Of a DNA stretch of 64,000 nucleotides, positions 35,966 to 47,639 are shown one piece after another. The notes under the pieces were generated by a model. The model had not been told where the DNA came from, ran no database searches, and saw only the letters and a program-made list of their open reading frames with translations. This stretch comes from Adiantum capillus-veneris. Its lineage: Eukaryota > Streptophyta > Polypodiopsida > Polypodiales > Pteridaceae. Each line of letters starts with the position of its first letter. Position 1 is the first letter of the stretch. The stretch is from positions 11,137,001 through 11,201,000 of the forward strand of contig CM043969.1 of the NCBI GenBank assembly GCA_014529385.2, in the 5' to 3' direction. Made by a program: the position numbers and the translations under genes.

Positions 35966-37162
35966 GCTTTAGAAGTTTTTTATTCTTTGTTATGAATAGT
36001 AGATGACTTGACAGATGGGGGGGAAGGGGGAGTGGTGGTTGGAAAAGACATTATTAAAGTTTCCCTCTAGGCTCATGTGAGGACGCCAATTGGTTCCCTG
36101 GTTTGTTGGAGCGTGTTTGAAGGGGAGACCACATGCGTGGAAGGTGGCAGCTAAAGATTGGTGCTGACCAGTGAAAACTATTAGATCGATTTTCGAGAAG
36201 GTGAAGTTAGATTGGCTCTAACCTTGACTAGACCTAGAAGCATGTTGCTTTGGGCAATCCTTGTTTAATGGTCCTTTGCATTAAGACAATGTTTGCATGG
36301 TGGAGATCCACCAAGAAGAGGACACTTGCTTTGATAGTGCTCATACTCACCACATCTATAGCATAAACATATGGTGGTGAGATGGCCAAGAGAGAGGATG
36401 GGTTGTCGTTGCATTCACTCAAGGACGGATTGGGAGATGAAGCAACATATCTATAGAAGTTGGGAGGTGTCAGAGGTATGCTACGATGGTAAAATCTTGG
36501 AGGTGGAAAATTACCGTGCATATGAGGGTTTGGCAACAAGAATGGCATGTGATTGGAGTGACCATAGGGAGAGACCATGTTTGATGCAGGAGCCACCCCA
36601 TGTTGAAGAGTGGAAGCTAGGATTTAGAAAATGTGTCAAAGCCCCTTGAGGTAGCAATAGTGCTTATCCCCATGAACACATTTCTACATGAGTGGAAATA
36701 AGGTCTAAGGGGGCATTCTCAGGGAGATGTCTTTGGGAGCATCATGAGCTACACCAGACTAGGGCCTTAGACTCTTGGCATGCTTGAGCACTTTTAGCTG
36801 CTCCACTGCTTCCTAGTGTGGAGACTTTTCTTGTAAAAAATAGATAAATCTATTCTCGTTGCAACTTTAATGCCTCTAGCTCCCTACATAAAGAAACTAG
36901 AGGATTAGATGGAGTTACCAAAAGAACTCAAATCATCTCGACTCTAAGAGAGTCTCTAAACAGGCTCCTTCCTTCTTCATATCTAGTGGCTACATCAACA
37001 AACTCAAATAATGTAGCATCAAGTTTGAGAGACTCTATTGGGAGGCCTTCTCTACCCACTACTTTACCATAAGTCCCTTGGTTGCTAAGGGATTTTAGCC
37101 ACTAGTGCCTTTTTTGTCCTTGTGAGCTCTCTAAATGTTCCATTTGGTTGGAGCATAGGGTT

Positions 37163-37482
37163 TCCTAGCTAATCTAGAATCTTCTTTTGGAAGTCACTAG
37201 GCCAAAAAGCATTATCGAAACTTTTGTCTTAGCATTGTTCACTTTGTGCAATGATTGTTAGCAAACTGACCATACCACTTGTCTACTAAGATGCAAAAGG
37301 TTGAAGGGAATAGCACCATAATTCCTAGCTAATCTAGAATCTTCTTTTGGAAGTCACTAGGCCAAAAAGCATTATCGAAACTTTTGTCTTAGCATTGTTC
37401 ACTTTGTGCAATGATTGTTAGCAAACTGACCATACCACTTGTCTACTAAGATGCCAAAGGTTGAAGGGAATAGCACCATATA
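37163..37482. repeat. 160-bp tandem duplication in Gypsy-B
   Basis: TCCTAGCTAATCTAGAATCT begins both copies, at 37163 and 37323. They are almost identical, so the duplication is recent although the element is old. Confidence 0.9.
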
Positions 37483-37860
37483 AGCATCTTCCCCGTTTAG
37501 ACCACGACCTCGGCATAGGGAAACAAGACTATCCTTTATGAAGAGATCCCTGAAGGTAGGGAACTTAATATTGACTTTGGCTAGAATGCTAATTAGGTAT
37601 TCAGCCTTGTTGCAGACTTTGTGTGCTATGGAGATTGCTTTGGAGAGAATACAAGCACATATAATAACATAGAGTTGGGGATGCTTGGGGAGGTAGTGGA
37701 ACAGAAGGTGAAGGAATTCTACTAGGTAAGAAGGGTGGACACTTTGTGTGATAATAACATGTAGAGGCTTGAAGGGGCTGGAACGATCTTCAGTCTGCCT
37801 CGTATGTGTCATACATGAACCTCATGAGTTGACCACCCTAGTGGAGAGAAGACCTCAGGC

Positions 37861-39920
37861 TCCTTGCCTAGATGCCCGGGGAGCAGACCTCCTTGCCTAG
37901 ATAGTTGTACTCCTTGCACTAATCGACATCTAGACCTACTAGACTAGTTGACCTGATAGACCAATCCCCTTGCTGGACTTGCACATGCTAGTCTATCAGA
38001 AGACCTCTTCCAACTTGGCTAAAGGAAAAGCATGTCAAGCTCTGTAATGTGAGTGCTCATTGGTGCAATATTACACGAAAATCTCGCTGCATGGCACACA
38101 TTGACAACTGAAAGACATGATGCCATAACTAAAATGATATACAACAAGAAAATGAACTAGAATAAGAATAGAAAGATAGATCCCAAATTCAGTATGAGCC
38201 TAACTACTCTCAACATAATAGCTACAAACTGAGTGTCAGCACATACAGTTTTCCTCAAAAACTAACTTAACTATGCGGTGACATGCAATCATGACTAAAC
38301 GATGTGCAACCTATTTTTCTTTCAGTTGTGGCCTTAGCCTTGGGGATGATTTCATTGCGATTGAATAATGCCAAAGTTTGTTGGTCCTTGGAGATGCAAA
38401 TTGCCTTGATGGGATGGTCTTTTACATTTTCTTGCTTTGCATGGGATACAATATAAATTGTGGATAATGTTTTTTTGGCACAAGTATGCCAAATAGTCAA
38501 AACAAGATGTATATATTATGGAAGAGGATATTCAAAAAGTCATGTAATATGGCCCAATGAATTTTTATTGCACAAACAATGGATTTGTTTTGGGAATGTA
38601 GTTTACTTGTTTTATGCACGTAGTCATGTATCATTTCTAGTGACTCACATATGCGACAACCCTTGGTCATTATAGCCAATATTTCCATTGAGTATTTCGC
38701 TCCTCTTAATAGAAGAAGACATGTTATTGCATCTAGCCGATTGCATGGTGCGGTTTACACAAAATTTGTATACATTAGAGTTATATGGCCTCACACTGTG
38801 GTTGGAAGCACATTGTCTACATCCTTTTACATGTAGATGACATGAGAATAGAGTCCATTTAATGGCATAGAATCAGTTCCCTTACATTTTCTTGTAATAC
38901 GTTGATGCACAAAGAAGTTGGAGGGGCTTGAAATCATTAACCTAGAATGAGATATACATGCCAAGAAGTTGTGGTTTGCAAAACATAAGACATCTATGTG
39001 CTCATGTGCTTGCCTAAAACTCCACTTTAATACTAGTATATTAGTTCAGGAAAGCAAGCCTGATGAACAATCATCGTTGCATGTTTTTGTCATAATTTCA
39101 CACCCTCTTTTGGGTGTAAGCAATTTGCAGGAAAAGAGTGTCCGCTTACAATCCCGTGGCTTTAAGATTTCCAAATGCCAAATTAAGAGCAAGAAGAAAA
39201 GGACATATCATTCAGATTTTGGGCAAGTTAGTGTAAAGTTAGCAAAATTAGCTCAAATCTTTAAATTTTTTCTTTTATAAAAATCATATAAAGGAGTTGT
39301 GTATGGGTGAGGAAATTATTTTTCTTGGAAACTGCTTCTAAGATGCAGTATTGAATATTTATTGACAAGACCATATTTGGCTTCCCTCACTTTCAAGTTG
39401 AAAAACAATTTAAAGAAGATTGTATAGACATTTATCTTGGCAACACAATTCGATGAAACTTGGAAGTGGCAAGGGAGGCTCCATGCTTTCCAATCTTTTA
39501 ACTGGATGCCTCAACGTTGCAATGCATTGTGGAATATACATAATGTTTGCCACTTTTTCATGTTTCTATTGGACAATTGCATCAGTTGCATTTAATTGGA
39601 AGGAGCTATTGTTTTGAAACTATGAACTCTACTTTGATTCTTTATGGTGCTCCACCTATTTTTTTGGACATGCAAGACAAAAAGAAGCTTGACTACCGCC
39701 TAATAAAGGCCCAAGAAGGACTATGAGACAAATCAATGCTACAACTGTTTGTGTCCTCTGATATTTGAGTGAGTTCTTGTGTACTGAGAAGGATGGGTGG
39801 ATGAATGGATGGAGTTCTATCTCTAGGGGCTCAAAATGCAAAACTATATGTACCAGTATAATGATGCCATGCATATCTAACTAGCTCCATGCACTAATGT
39901 GGGTGTATGATAGTTTAAAT
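37861..39920. other. No gene recognised
   Basis: The first 200 bases contain CTAGAC/CTAGTC motifs like the Gypsy-A leader, so they are probably the Gypsy-B leader. From about 38050 to 39920 the sequence is AT-rich; frames such as 38460-38675, 38969-39280 and 39420-39617 show nothing familiar. Confidence 0.5.
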
Positions 39921-40131
39921 GGAGAGAGAGAGAGAAATGAAATGATATATTAACGTCTTCAAAAGGCCAAAATGACCTATGAGACCATCAGATACAAAGT
40001 GGTGAATTTAATACAATGTCTGAAGTACAAGTACAAAAAGTACTGAAAGTAAAAATGAAAACTGAAATGAAGTGTGAAATGTGAAATGTGAAAATGTAGA
40101 ATAGGCCCTCAATGACAATCTGGGTGTCGTG

Positions 40132-43100
40132 CTAGAATGCCTCTGATCCTCTGCTGGAGTCTCCGTTGATGTAGTGTGCTCCTGTGTCTCGGTCGTGGTC
40201 GTCTCGATCTCCCGAGCTCAATCGCCCTGTCAATGAGGGTGCCTTTGGTATGAATGCAGGTACAACCCTGTGCTGGTGGTTGATCTCTTCGCTCCCTCGA
40301 TCCAAAGAAATCTTTGATCTGTCTCTGCGACTATCGTACTCCATGTCTCCCCAACAGACTGTCTCTATGTCAGTGTAGCTCAAGTAGATATAAGCCAAGG
40401 CGTCTTTGGTCCTGATACCTCATGACTCTATCTAGGGGTCCAAAACCCTCCCTGAATAAGCAATGGAAGCGCCCTCGTATCTCATAAGACACAGTGTAGT
40501 GGCATATGTAGTGTAGCTCTGTCTCTGGCTCTTTGCCGCATAGTTGACATATCCTAGACTCTGGTGGTATCCCTCTGAATCTACCCGTCTCAATCTCCAG
40601 CTGGTGTGAGGATGTGCGAATCTGACCAATAGCACATCGCAGACCATGAGATAAATGAGTGTCCATGTAGATCGGATGAGTCACAAACCCATCCCCTGAA
40701 AGTTGGAGAAGGTGCTCTTTGTAGAAAGCCATCTTCGTGCCCAACTCCTGTATCGGCTCTACTCATGTCCTCCTGGTGTCCAACTGTATAAGATCCTGAC
40801 GAATGAGTCTAGTGATCTCCGTCCGTGTGACTGGCAGGGAGGGTGCATCCAGGGAATACTGAAAGGGAGGCAATCTATCCATGCTGAGACCATGCCTCTG
40901 AAACCATGAGGTCATCTGTGCATACCAACATGATGCATCTCCCTGCATCGCTAACTGTCTAGAGGACTCAAGAGCCAGTCTAGTATATCTACCTCTATGT
41001 GTATCCCATAGACTGTGCATAAAGGACACTCATCTGGTAAGAGCCTCAATCTCTATAGGAGGGGCGGCTACCTCCGCTCGAATAATCGCATGTGGTACAG
41101 AGGCCTTGACTCTAATCATCCGGGATATCATAAATACCAAGGGTCTCTCCATGTTCCTCCAACTGTCATGATTCACAAATGGTCCCCAAACTTGGACCCC
41201 ATAAAGCATAGCTGAAGCAACCGAAGTATCAAAGAGCCATAGTTTTTTCGTGGTTCTTGAAACTGAACCTGCGAACACATCCTCTCTAGCCCTCTTAATG
41301 CCGCATAGGCTCTGGATAGTCTAGTCTCTGCTCTTCTCCTCAGGGTAAACCTCGGTCCCGTGAATACCACCCCCAGATATGTATATTCATCTGTGTACTC
41401 CACAGTGTCCTGGTCATATACGAGTGTAGGTGCCGATCTCTTGACCCACTGTGGTGTGGTGTTAAACACCATAACCTTGGTTTTACCAAGGTTCACAGAC
41501 AGTCCACTATCCTCTGCAAAGTTGTGCAATGCATCCAAATGTCTTTGCATGCCCTCTGGCGACTCTGACATTAACACAATATCATCAGCATATAATAATA
41601 AAGGGATCCATGTCCCTGCCAGCTGAGCACCTCTGTCACCCTCTCTGTCAATGTAGTCAGAGACCTCATCTACATACATACCAAAAAGTGTAGGGGACAA
41701 AGGACACCCCTGTTTCACTCCAATAGTGGAATGAACAATGTCAGAAATCCCCTCAGGAGTGCGTACCTGGCCAGTCACTGAGCCGTATAAAGCCATGATC
41801 CCCCATATGATCTCTGTGGGTACTCCCAACTTCAGTAGCCTGTGCATCAATCTGGCCCTCGGCACTGTGTCAAATGCCTTGCGGAAGTCCACAAAGCAAC
41901 AATACATCCGTCTCCCTTTGCCCGACCCTCCTCAATAATGGCTCTGAGTGTAAGAATATGGTCCAAAGTGGAGAAACCCCTCCTGAATCCAGCCTGCCCT
42001 GCTGCTCGTATGCCCTCATTTTCTGCCCATTTACTCAGTTGCTGTTCAAGAATGGATGCATACAGTCGTGCCAAAGTGTGCCCTATCATAATAGTACGGT
42101 AGTTCCCGGGTACCGTGGGGTCCCCTGCCTTGAAAAGAGGTACAATAGTAGATAATCTCCAGGACTCGGGTAGTCCCTCACACATGACACGGTTAAACAA
42201 CCGCGCAAGAACCTCTGACAGTAAATCTCTAGCATGTATCAAGTGCTCTGCCACCAAACCATCATGATCATATGCTCTCCTAGTCCTCATCCTGTCAATG
42301 GCGTTCTTCACCATCTCAGTGGTAAAGAAGGTACTAGTGGCTGGACATGGCTCTAGAGGGTCTGGTAATGGTGGTTGCACAGGTACTGTATATAATGATG
42401 CTGCATATTGACCCCAAATCTCGGGAGAGGTAATCACTGGAGGAGGTGAGTGCTCGTGGAAGAGACGCCAGGCCTCACCTGAATCTCGGCTCAAAAAGAG
42501 CTGATACAAATCACGTTCCATCTGGGCTAAAAAGGCCCGCTTCTTCCGTCGCACTAAACGCCGAAGGGCAATCCAAGACTGTCTATATGTAATGACTCCA
42601 AGTATAAGCTCGCTCTGAATCTGAACTCTCATCTCTCTACACTCCTCATCATACCAACTATTCTGAGGCATGTTCCCAGAACGTCTTCTCTGATCTGGTT
42701 GAGTGTGTGGGTATGCCTCTGCTGTTGCCCCATGCAAGATCTCCGTCAATAAAGTGGTGATCTCCTCCACTGTATATACAGGCTCGGCTGCCCCCATCCG
42801 TCTGTAAATCTCTTCCACATAAACTGAATCCGTCTCTGGTGTAAAAGTATACCGTGTGTGTGCAATCCTCTGTGGTGTCTGAGAGACACTATACTAGAAA
42901 GAGACTGAAAAAGTCAGGAGAGCATGGTCCACTGCTACTCCAACAGGCCTAGGGCCCACACTGAGATCTTGAATATGAGAGATGAAGCTCGGTGAAGTCA
43001 TGACATAGTCCACTGTACTGGCCCCATGTCTGTGTGGAAAGCATGTGAATCCCTCAGACGAAGGAAAAATCTCTAGACCATTAAGTATGGCCAGACCATG

Positions 43101-43700
43101 CGTAGTTGTCATCTCCATGAGATATCTCCCATACTCTGTGTGCTCTTTATCCTGTGAGTGTTTGTCAAGTCCCATCTCCGATATATCCATCTCTCTAAGC
43201 ATCTCCTCCGAGGTATCATAAAATACCGTTTGGGAGTTGGCCATCCTGGCATTAAAGTCTCCCAAGAGAATGATATCTCCATCTCTAGAGAACTCCCATA
43301 TGTCATCATCAAGTATAGAAAAAGGGGATTGCCCTCTAGGTGAGGTATAGACTGATGTGCTAGGGGGAAAGTAACATATAGCAATGTATAAGAATCTGCC
43401 TGTCTCAGCTCTCAGTCTCACCCACATGTATCTCGCCTGGTCATCTCTCCGGACAATCTGTAATAGCGGCTGCAACTCTTCCTTGAATAAAACTGCTACC
43501 CCTCTTGAACCTCGACTTCCATGCTGGGATCTAGCGTCTGGCCGACAAGCTGTCTCCCATAAATAGCTAGTCACACTTGGCATCAACTGTCCAGATTTTT
43601 GATGTGTCTCCGAGTAAAAGACAATGTCTCTATCTCTGAAGCTATCTTCAAAGGCACCCACATCCAGCCTATATGATCCATTACAACTCCATGCCGCCAT
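40132..43700 (-). pseudogene. LINE-A ORF2: endonuclease, reverse transcriptase, Cys-rich end
   Basis: An APE-type endonuclease spans 43700-42894 (starts MAAWSCNGSYRLDVGAFE; IILLGDFNARM; HGASTVDYVMTS; VDHALLTFSV), ending at an in-frame stop (42896-42894). The same frame continues with RT motifs (AYDHDGLVAEHL; WRLSTIVPLFKAGDP; GQAGFRRGFSTLDHILTLRA) to about 41905. A frameshift then gives MYCCFVDFRKAFDTVPR, GVKQGCPLSPTLFGMYVDEV and catalytic LLLYADDIVLMSE (about 41590). Another frameshift lies near 41265, with stops at about 41030 and 40745. The C-terminal knuckle CQLCGKEPETELHYICHY lies near 40555-40500. It nicks the target and copies the RNA by target-primed reverse transcription. Four or five lesions abolish function. 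Confidence 0.85.
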
Positions 43701-43730
43701 CCGGAGTGTGGTCCCATATGTCTCGCACCG

Positions 43731-44942
43731 TCATGCTGTGCGTTTTTCCAAAACCACTACTTTCCCTCCTCTGTAAAAGGCAATTTTTCCCTTCTCCCTT
43801 GCTGCCTTGATCTCTGGCATCAACTCTTGCATATGTGCTATTTGTGCTAAAGTAAGGTCATCCCCCATAAATATTCCAGTTTTCTTAAGTGCTGGTCTCT
43901 TCTTCAGGAATTCCTTTCTTGTTTCCAAACTCGGGAAACACAAAATAAGTGCTTTCTCTTTGACGTTTCCCTTCTCATCCACTCCCTTCTTTCCTACTCT
44001 CCAAGCACCTGTGTGCATAGGTTCCGGGATGCCCATGCGCTGCAAGAGTTTCTTCACTTCGTCTTCTACATTTTCTGTGTCTTTGATACCGGTAATACGC
44101 ACATGGAGGGCTCTAGTCCTCCTCTTTTGTTCCTCCTCAATGGTCATATTGATGATGGTAGAAGTTTGTGCGGCTTCTGGCATCCGGGCCTTCCCTTTCT
44201 TTGCACCTTCGATCCATTTTTCTGCTTCATCAACTTTCTCCTGTGTTTTAACAAGGCGCTCCGCCCATGAGGAAGCCTCTTTCGAGTTTTGTTCTTCTCC
44301 TTCGCGCAGAGTTTTCACCTGCTCCTTAATATCTTCGAGCTCCTTTAACATCGAGGGCTGATTTCCCCCTTCCGTTTTGGGCATAATTTTGCAAGCTGCA
44401 AGTTCCCCTTTAAGCTCTGCAATCACTGCATCTTTTTCCTTCATGCATTTTTCCATATTGGTTTTCCAAGATTCAAATCTTGTAATTGCCTCATCCAACT
44501 TTTTCTGCATAATACATTCCATTACATTCACTTCTGCACGCATTAGAGCCTGCATCTCCCCTTTCACAGATAAATACATCTCATCATGCCTACCAAGCAT
44601 CGCTTTATCTAATTCTTTCCTCATATCTGCATACATAGAATTCTTATAACTATCTGCGTTTGCATACATCTCTTTCCTGATGTCATCTCTCATAAAGCTG
44701 AGCTCAGATTTAACCAGATTTAATCATCACTTGAACCTTTCCATCATTAAATCATCTTGGACTCTGACGGTTTTCCCTACTCGCAGTGACCTTGGCGAGA
44801 GTATACTATCTCTGTTCCTCCGCTTGAAAGTCGCTTTCATTTTTTGTGGGGTGGTGAAGCCACTTGCATCACCATCCTCGACTGGTTGGTCCATCAACGG
44901 AGGTCGCGCCTCCGCCCTGGTTGGCCTCGCCCTAGTCACCAA
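43731..44942 (-). pseudogene. LINE-A ORF1: coiled coil plus RRM-like domain
   Basis: The frame starts MVTRARPTR at 44942 and runs to MMERFK, where two adjacent stops (TGA TGA, about 44724-44729) interrupt it. The same frame continues from SFMRDDIRKEMY to a stop near 43731. The 320-aa main part has a long Glu/Lys-rich heptad region (coiled coil, roughly residues 1-170), then RRALHVRITGIKDTENVED-like residues, then ALILCFPSLETRKEFLKK and GKIAFYRGGKVVV. That layout matches L1-type ORF1 proteins (coiled coil, RRM, C-terminal domain) that bind element RNA. No CCHC knuckle is present, unlike LINE-D. It is intact except for the two stops. Confidence 0.7.
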
Positions 44943-44975
44943 GTACTCGCCCTCGTCTTGGCTGACTCAATCTCT

Positions 44976-44978
<3 letters not shown>

Positions 44979-45033
<55 letters not shown>
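44979..45033. repeat. (AG)n / (TC)n tract between LINE units
   Basis: A pure AG tract of 55 bases. On the minus strand it follows ATTTCATTTCATTTC of the upstream short LINE unit and precedes the LINE-A 5' end, so it acts as the tail of one and the junction to the next. Confidence 0.95.
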
Positions 45034-45036
<3 letters not shown>

Positions 45037-45282
45037 TGAAATGAAATGAAATGTTATATTAACGTCTTCAAAAGGCCAAAGTGACCTATGAGACCAGAAA
45101 GTTACAATGTGGTGGATCTGATACAAAGTCAGAGTCAAAGTAACAAGATGACAACAATGACAAAAATGAAATGACAAATGTCACAATAAAATACTATGGA
45201 ATCCTAAACTACTAGGTGTGAACACCAAGTACTCGCCCTAGTCACCAAGTACTCGCCCTCATCCTGGCTGACTCAATCTCTT

Positions 45283-45284
<2 letters not shown>
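45034..45284 (-). mobile_element. ~250-bp internally deleted LINE-A derivative
   Basis: The minus strand begins with the LINE-A 5' end (CAAGAGATTGAGTCAGCC; GGGCGAGTACTTGGTG, here doubled) and passes within about 70 bases directly into the LINE-A 3' end (GGTCTCATAGGTCACTTTGG; CTTTTGAAGACGTTAATAT; ATTTCATTTC). All ORF1 and ORF2 sequence is absent. The 3' part is nearly the same as LINE-A at 39935-40100. It is a SINE-sized, 5'-end-to-3'-end fusion. Confidence 0.7.

Positions 45285-45323
<39 letters not shown>
45285..45323. repeat. (AG)n microsatellite
   Basis: A second AG/TC tract, 39 bases, again immediately upstream (minus strand) of CAAGAGATTGAGTCAGCC. Confidence 0.95.
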
Positions 45324-45326
<3 letters not shown>

Positions 45327-45840
45327 CTTGTAGAGAAACCCAATCTCCTTTTGTTTCGACCATGAAATGCAAAACACCATCACATGTATGAATGGTCCAT
45401 GCTTGTTGCATAGAAACAAGCTCTTAATTGTAGCCAATCTTAATGAAAGCTCCTCCAAGACAGCCCTGTAGACAGAGAAAAAATTATGCATAAGTTGGGT
45501 ACTAACTAACAAGTACCAATTACAGTATCCTCCTAAAAGGAAAAAAACTACAAAAGAGGCATAAACCATCCTATCTTATACCCTAAGGCTAACATTTTCA
45601 AGGACGGTAGCTGAAAGCCCACTTTTTACCTCTTCTGAAGTTTCAGCCTCAAGTGTTCATGACTCGGAAACTGGTCCAAATCTCTCATAGAATAAGCAAT
45701 GGAAAAGTCCTTTCACCTCATCATAATCTGAACAATGGCAGATGACATACTCCTCAGCCCCTAATGCCAGCCTACAAACCCAGTGTAGAAGCTTTTCTGG
45801 AATTCCAACTGGTGCAAGGAAGTTTGTATTTGACTTTCAT
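45324..45840 (-). pseudogene. Diverged LINE 3' fragment
   Basis: The minus strand near 45820-45660 reads VGIPEKLLHWVCRLALGAEE, then YVICHCSDYDEVKGLFHCLF and ERFGP, paralleling GIPPESRICQLCGKEPETEL and GRFHCLFREGFGP of LINE-A. It is therefore the C-terminal end of a related, older LINE whose tail runs into the TC tract at 45323. It is non-coding now. Confidence 0.55.
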
Positions 45841-46006
45841 GTTGCATCCTCAGATGGGCTCCCCTCCTCTGATGGGCGCATCATGAACTTTGCAATATCA
45901 AAAGAATCCCCCTAGATGGTTGCTCTTTCATTCGAGGCTCTCCCTTTTAAGACGTGCCGTTCATCACAATCCAGCCTGGCGTCACAGCGCTATAACCACT
46001 AAGCCA

Positions 46007-46240
46007 TTGACGAGGCAGTAGAATCACTAGAACAACCACCGAACCGAGCCAACATAGCTGAGCTTGAAAAGTGAGAACATCACATTGGCGAGGCAGTAGA
46101 ATACTAGAACAATCACCGAACTGAGACAACATAGCTGAGCTTGAAAAGTGAGAACATCACATTGGCGAGGCAGTAGAATACTAGAACAATCACCGAACCG
46201 AGCCAACATAGCAAACACCTCAACTTGAAAGAGAGAACAT
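46007..46240. repeat. 77-bp tandem repeat, three units
   Basis: Units start at about 46007, 46085 and 46162 (TTGGCGAGGCAGTAGAATAC), and share CACCGAACCGAGCCAACATA. The first unit lacks perfect identity and the last is shortened at its end. Confidence 0.9.
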
Positions 46241-46309
46241 CACACTATAGATAGAAGACATGGAATGTCTGAGTTCCAATCCCATAAGCATTGGCCGCTA
46301 AGGCGGCGC

Positions 46310-46604
46310 CCCCTACGGTACGTCCGGTGTCTAGTGTCAGAACCGCACTCTGCACCCTCCCTGCACATTGGAGCCTCGACACCCCCATGGTACCTGTGAG
46401 TCCTAGGCTTGGAGCTATGTGTGCTGCTAGCTAGAGTCTGTATGGTATGAGTTTGTTGATTTCCAGTGAGTTTTGAGTCTGTTGTTGTGCTTTGAGTTTT
46501 TGTTCCATTGCTGTGTGATGTTTTCTTCTGTTGGAGGAGGGTTTAACGCATACTATAGTGAGAAGCACCCACTGTAGAGAGCATGACACACTTTCCTTGC
46601 TACA
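46310..46604 (+). repeat. Gypsy LTR fragment, plus orientation
   Basis: The 3' part of an LTR of the Gypsy-A family. It shares CTGCACCCTCCCT, GGAGCCTCGACACCCCCAT, TTCCAGTGAGTTTTGAGTCT and CACCCACTGTAGAGAGCA with 57780-58073, and ends CTTGCTACA at 46604. The upstream boundary is unclear (about 46310-46330). Confidence 0.7.
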
Positions 46605-46920
46605 AGTGCCCTCATTTTTGGCACGCCTGGTGGGACCTCAACCAAAATCTCACTCCACTCCATGGAGCATACATGGGTAAGGAACTGGCTGGTGCAGCCC
46701 CTCGCCTGGTCTAGTCTGCTTGGGTGGTCCAGCTCTAGTCAAGCTTGGTCTAGTCTATCTTAGCCTCGTCCAGCTTAGTTTGGTCTCTCTCGCCCTATCT
46801 AGCAGGAGTGGTCTAGCCGCTTGGTCTAGTCGAGTCGGCTTCAGTGGGTCTAGACTATCCAGCAAGTTCAAGGAACTCGGCGCCCAGAGCTTGGGTGGGT
46901 TTGTTGTTACTACTTGACAC
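46605..46920 (+). mobile_element. Gypsy primer-binding site and leader fragment
   Basis: TTTTTGGCACGCCTGGTGGG followed by ACC at about 46614-46636 matches the TTTTGGCGATCACGATGGGA site of Gypsy-A at 55418-55400 (minus). The leader after it is full of TCTAGTC motifs, as in the Gypsy-A leader. The element is cut off near 46920 before gag. Confidence 0.6.
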
Positions 46921-47059
46921 ATACAAGGCAGTCTAAAGATCGAAAAATCCTACTTCTGAGCCCTTTGGAGTACTACCATAGAAAGCGCCTATTGCTAAAT
47001 TGGCTTTATAAGATAGAGAAATAATTCTAAATGAATTATTGGAATTTTAAGTGAGAGGG

Positions 47060-47380
47060 TTTTTGTCACTAGAGACATCCGAGTACAAATATTTCTAGTG
47101 CGTCATTCAGAGTAATGACGAGAGCATTGTGGAAGGGAATATCTCAAAGGCCACCAGGAACGGGTACTTCTCATGCGTCACATCGGATGGGTGACAGGGA
47201 GCATCAGAAAGAAGTATTCAACCATCCGGGAACGGACATCTCTGATGCGTCATAGGATGGGTGACATAGAGCATTGCGAAGGAGATTGTACCGTAAGTTC
47301 GGAGGGAAAGGACTAGGTGAGGGTATTCCTCATGTGTCACAAGGTGGCTGACGGGGGCATCGAAAAGGGAATATTCCATA
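47060..47380 (+). promoter_or_regulatory. Four repeated TGACG-type dyads (as-1-like)
   Basis: Four units at about 70-95 base spacing each carry an inverted pair of TGAC(G) half-sites: GCGTCATTCAGAGTAATGACG (about 47099), GCGTCACATCGG...GGTGACA (47176), GCGTCATAGGATGGGTGACA (47238) and GTGTCACAAGGTGGCTGACG (47334). TGACG is the core bound by plant TGA/bZIP factors. The array lies 300-600 bases upstream of a possible transcribed exon. Function is inferred; these could be ordinary diverged tandem repeats. Confidence 0.35.
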
Positions 47381-47639
47381 GTCGGGAGGAAATTCCGAAC
47401 TGTGTTAGATTTGTGCACAAGGATGCGTAAGCACCTGAATGAAGATGGGTTTAGAGGAAACTTAAAACGGATGCTTTCTGAGAAAGCAGGTACTTTCCCG
47501 CGAGGAGGTCTATGTTTGCATTCCATCTGTGCATGTGGTTGCATCTAGGGACGCCTAGGAAGTGCAATGTAAGCATTGATTTTAAGTTTTAGAACAGGTT
47601 CACACTTTTTATTAAGTGGCCGGCTGCCCACTTAAAAAT

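Larger units (their letters stand above)
35230..37860 (-). pseudogene. Gypsy-B: decayed gag-protease, relative of Gypsy-A
   Basis: Minus-strand pieces align with Gypsy-A. The gag start MTHTRQ at 37812 is followed by LAKVNIKFPTF and FVSLCRGRGLN-like SLCRGRGLNGEDAYMVLFPS (about 37580-37480). A mid-gag SNMVSPYGHSN piece lies at 36596-36234, with a CCHC-type region around 36360-36290 in another frame. A protease-region piece (PKFTMLALGLEPIRPAPFKL) lies at 35530-35288. Compared with Gypsy-A it has many more stops, frameshifts and local duplications, so it is the older copy. RT is not seen; the piece ends near 35230. Confidence 0.75.
39921..44978 (-). mobile_element. LINE-A, nearly complete non-LTR retrotransposon
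   Basis: On the minus strand it begins CCAAGAGATTGAGTCAGCC just below a TC tract (44979-45033), carries ORF1 (about 44942-43731) and ORF2 (about 43700-40132), and ends in ATTTCATTTC followed by a TC run at about 39945-39921. There are no LTRs. An APE endonuclease plus RT in one ORF and a simple-sequence tail define a LINE. Both ORFs carry a few stops and frameshifts, so this copy is inactive but not ancient. Confidence 0.85.

Noticed and set aside
38267-39617. Small frames between Gypsy-B and LINE-A
   Set aside because: They are short, unrelated to known families, and no more open than expected by chance in AT-rich DNA.
43807-44361. 184-aa plus-strand frame opposite LINE-A ORF1
   Set aside because: The minus strand encodes a coherent coiled-coil/RRM protein; the plus frame is its complement.
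46007-47380. Spaced repeats that could be mistaken for a CRISPR array
   Set aside because: Units are diverged, adjacent or nearly so, without uniform spacers, and the context is a plant nuclear genome.
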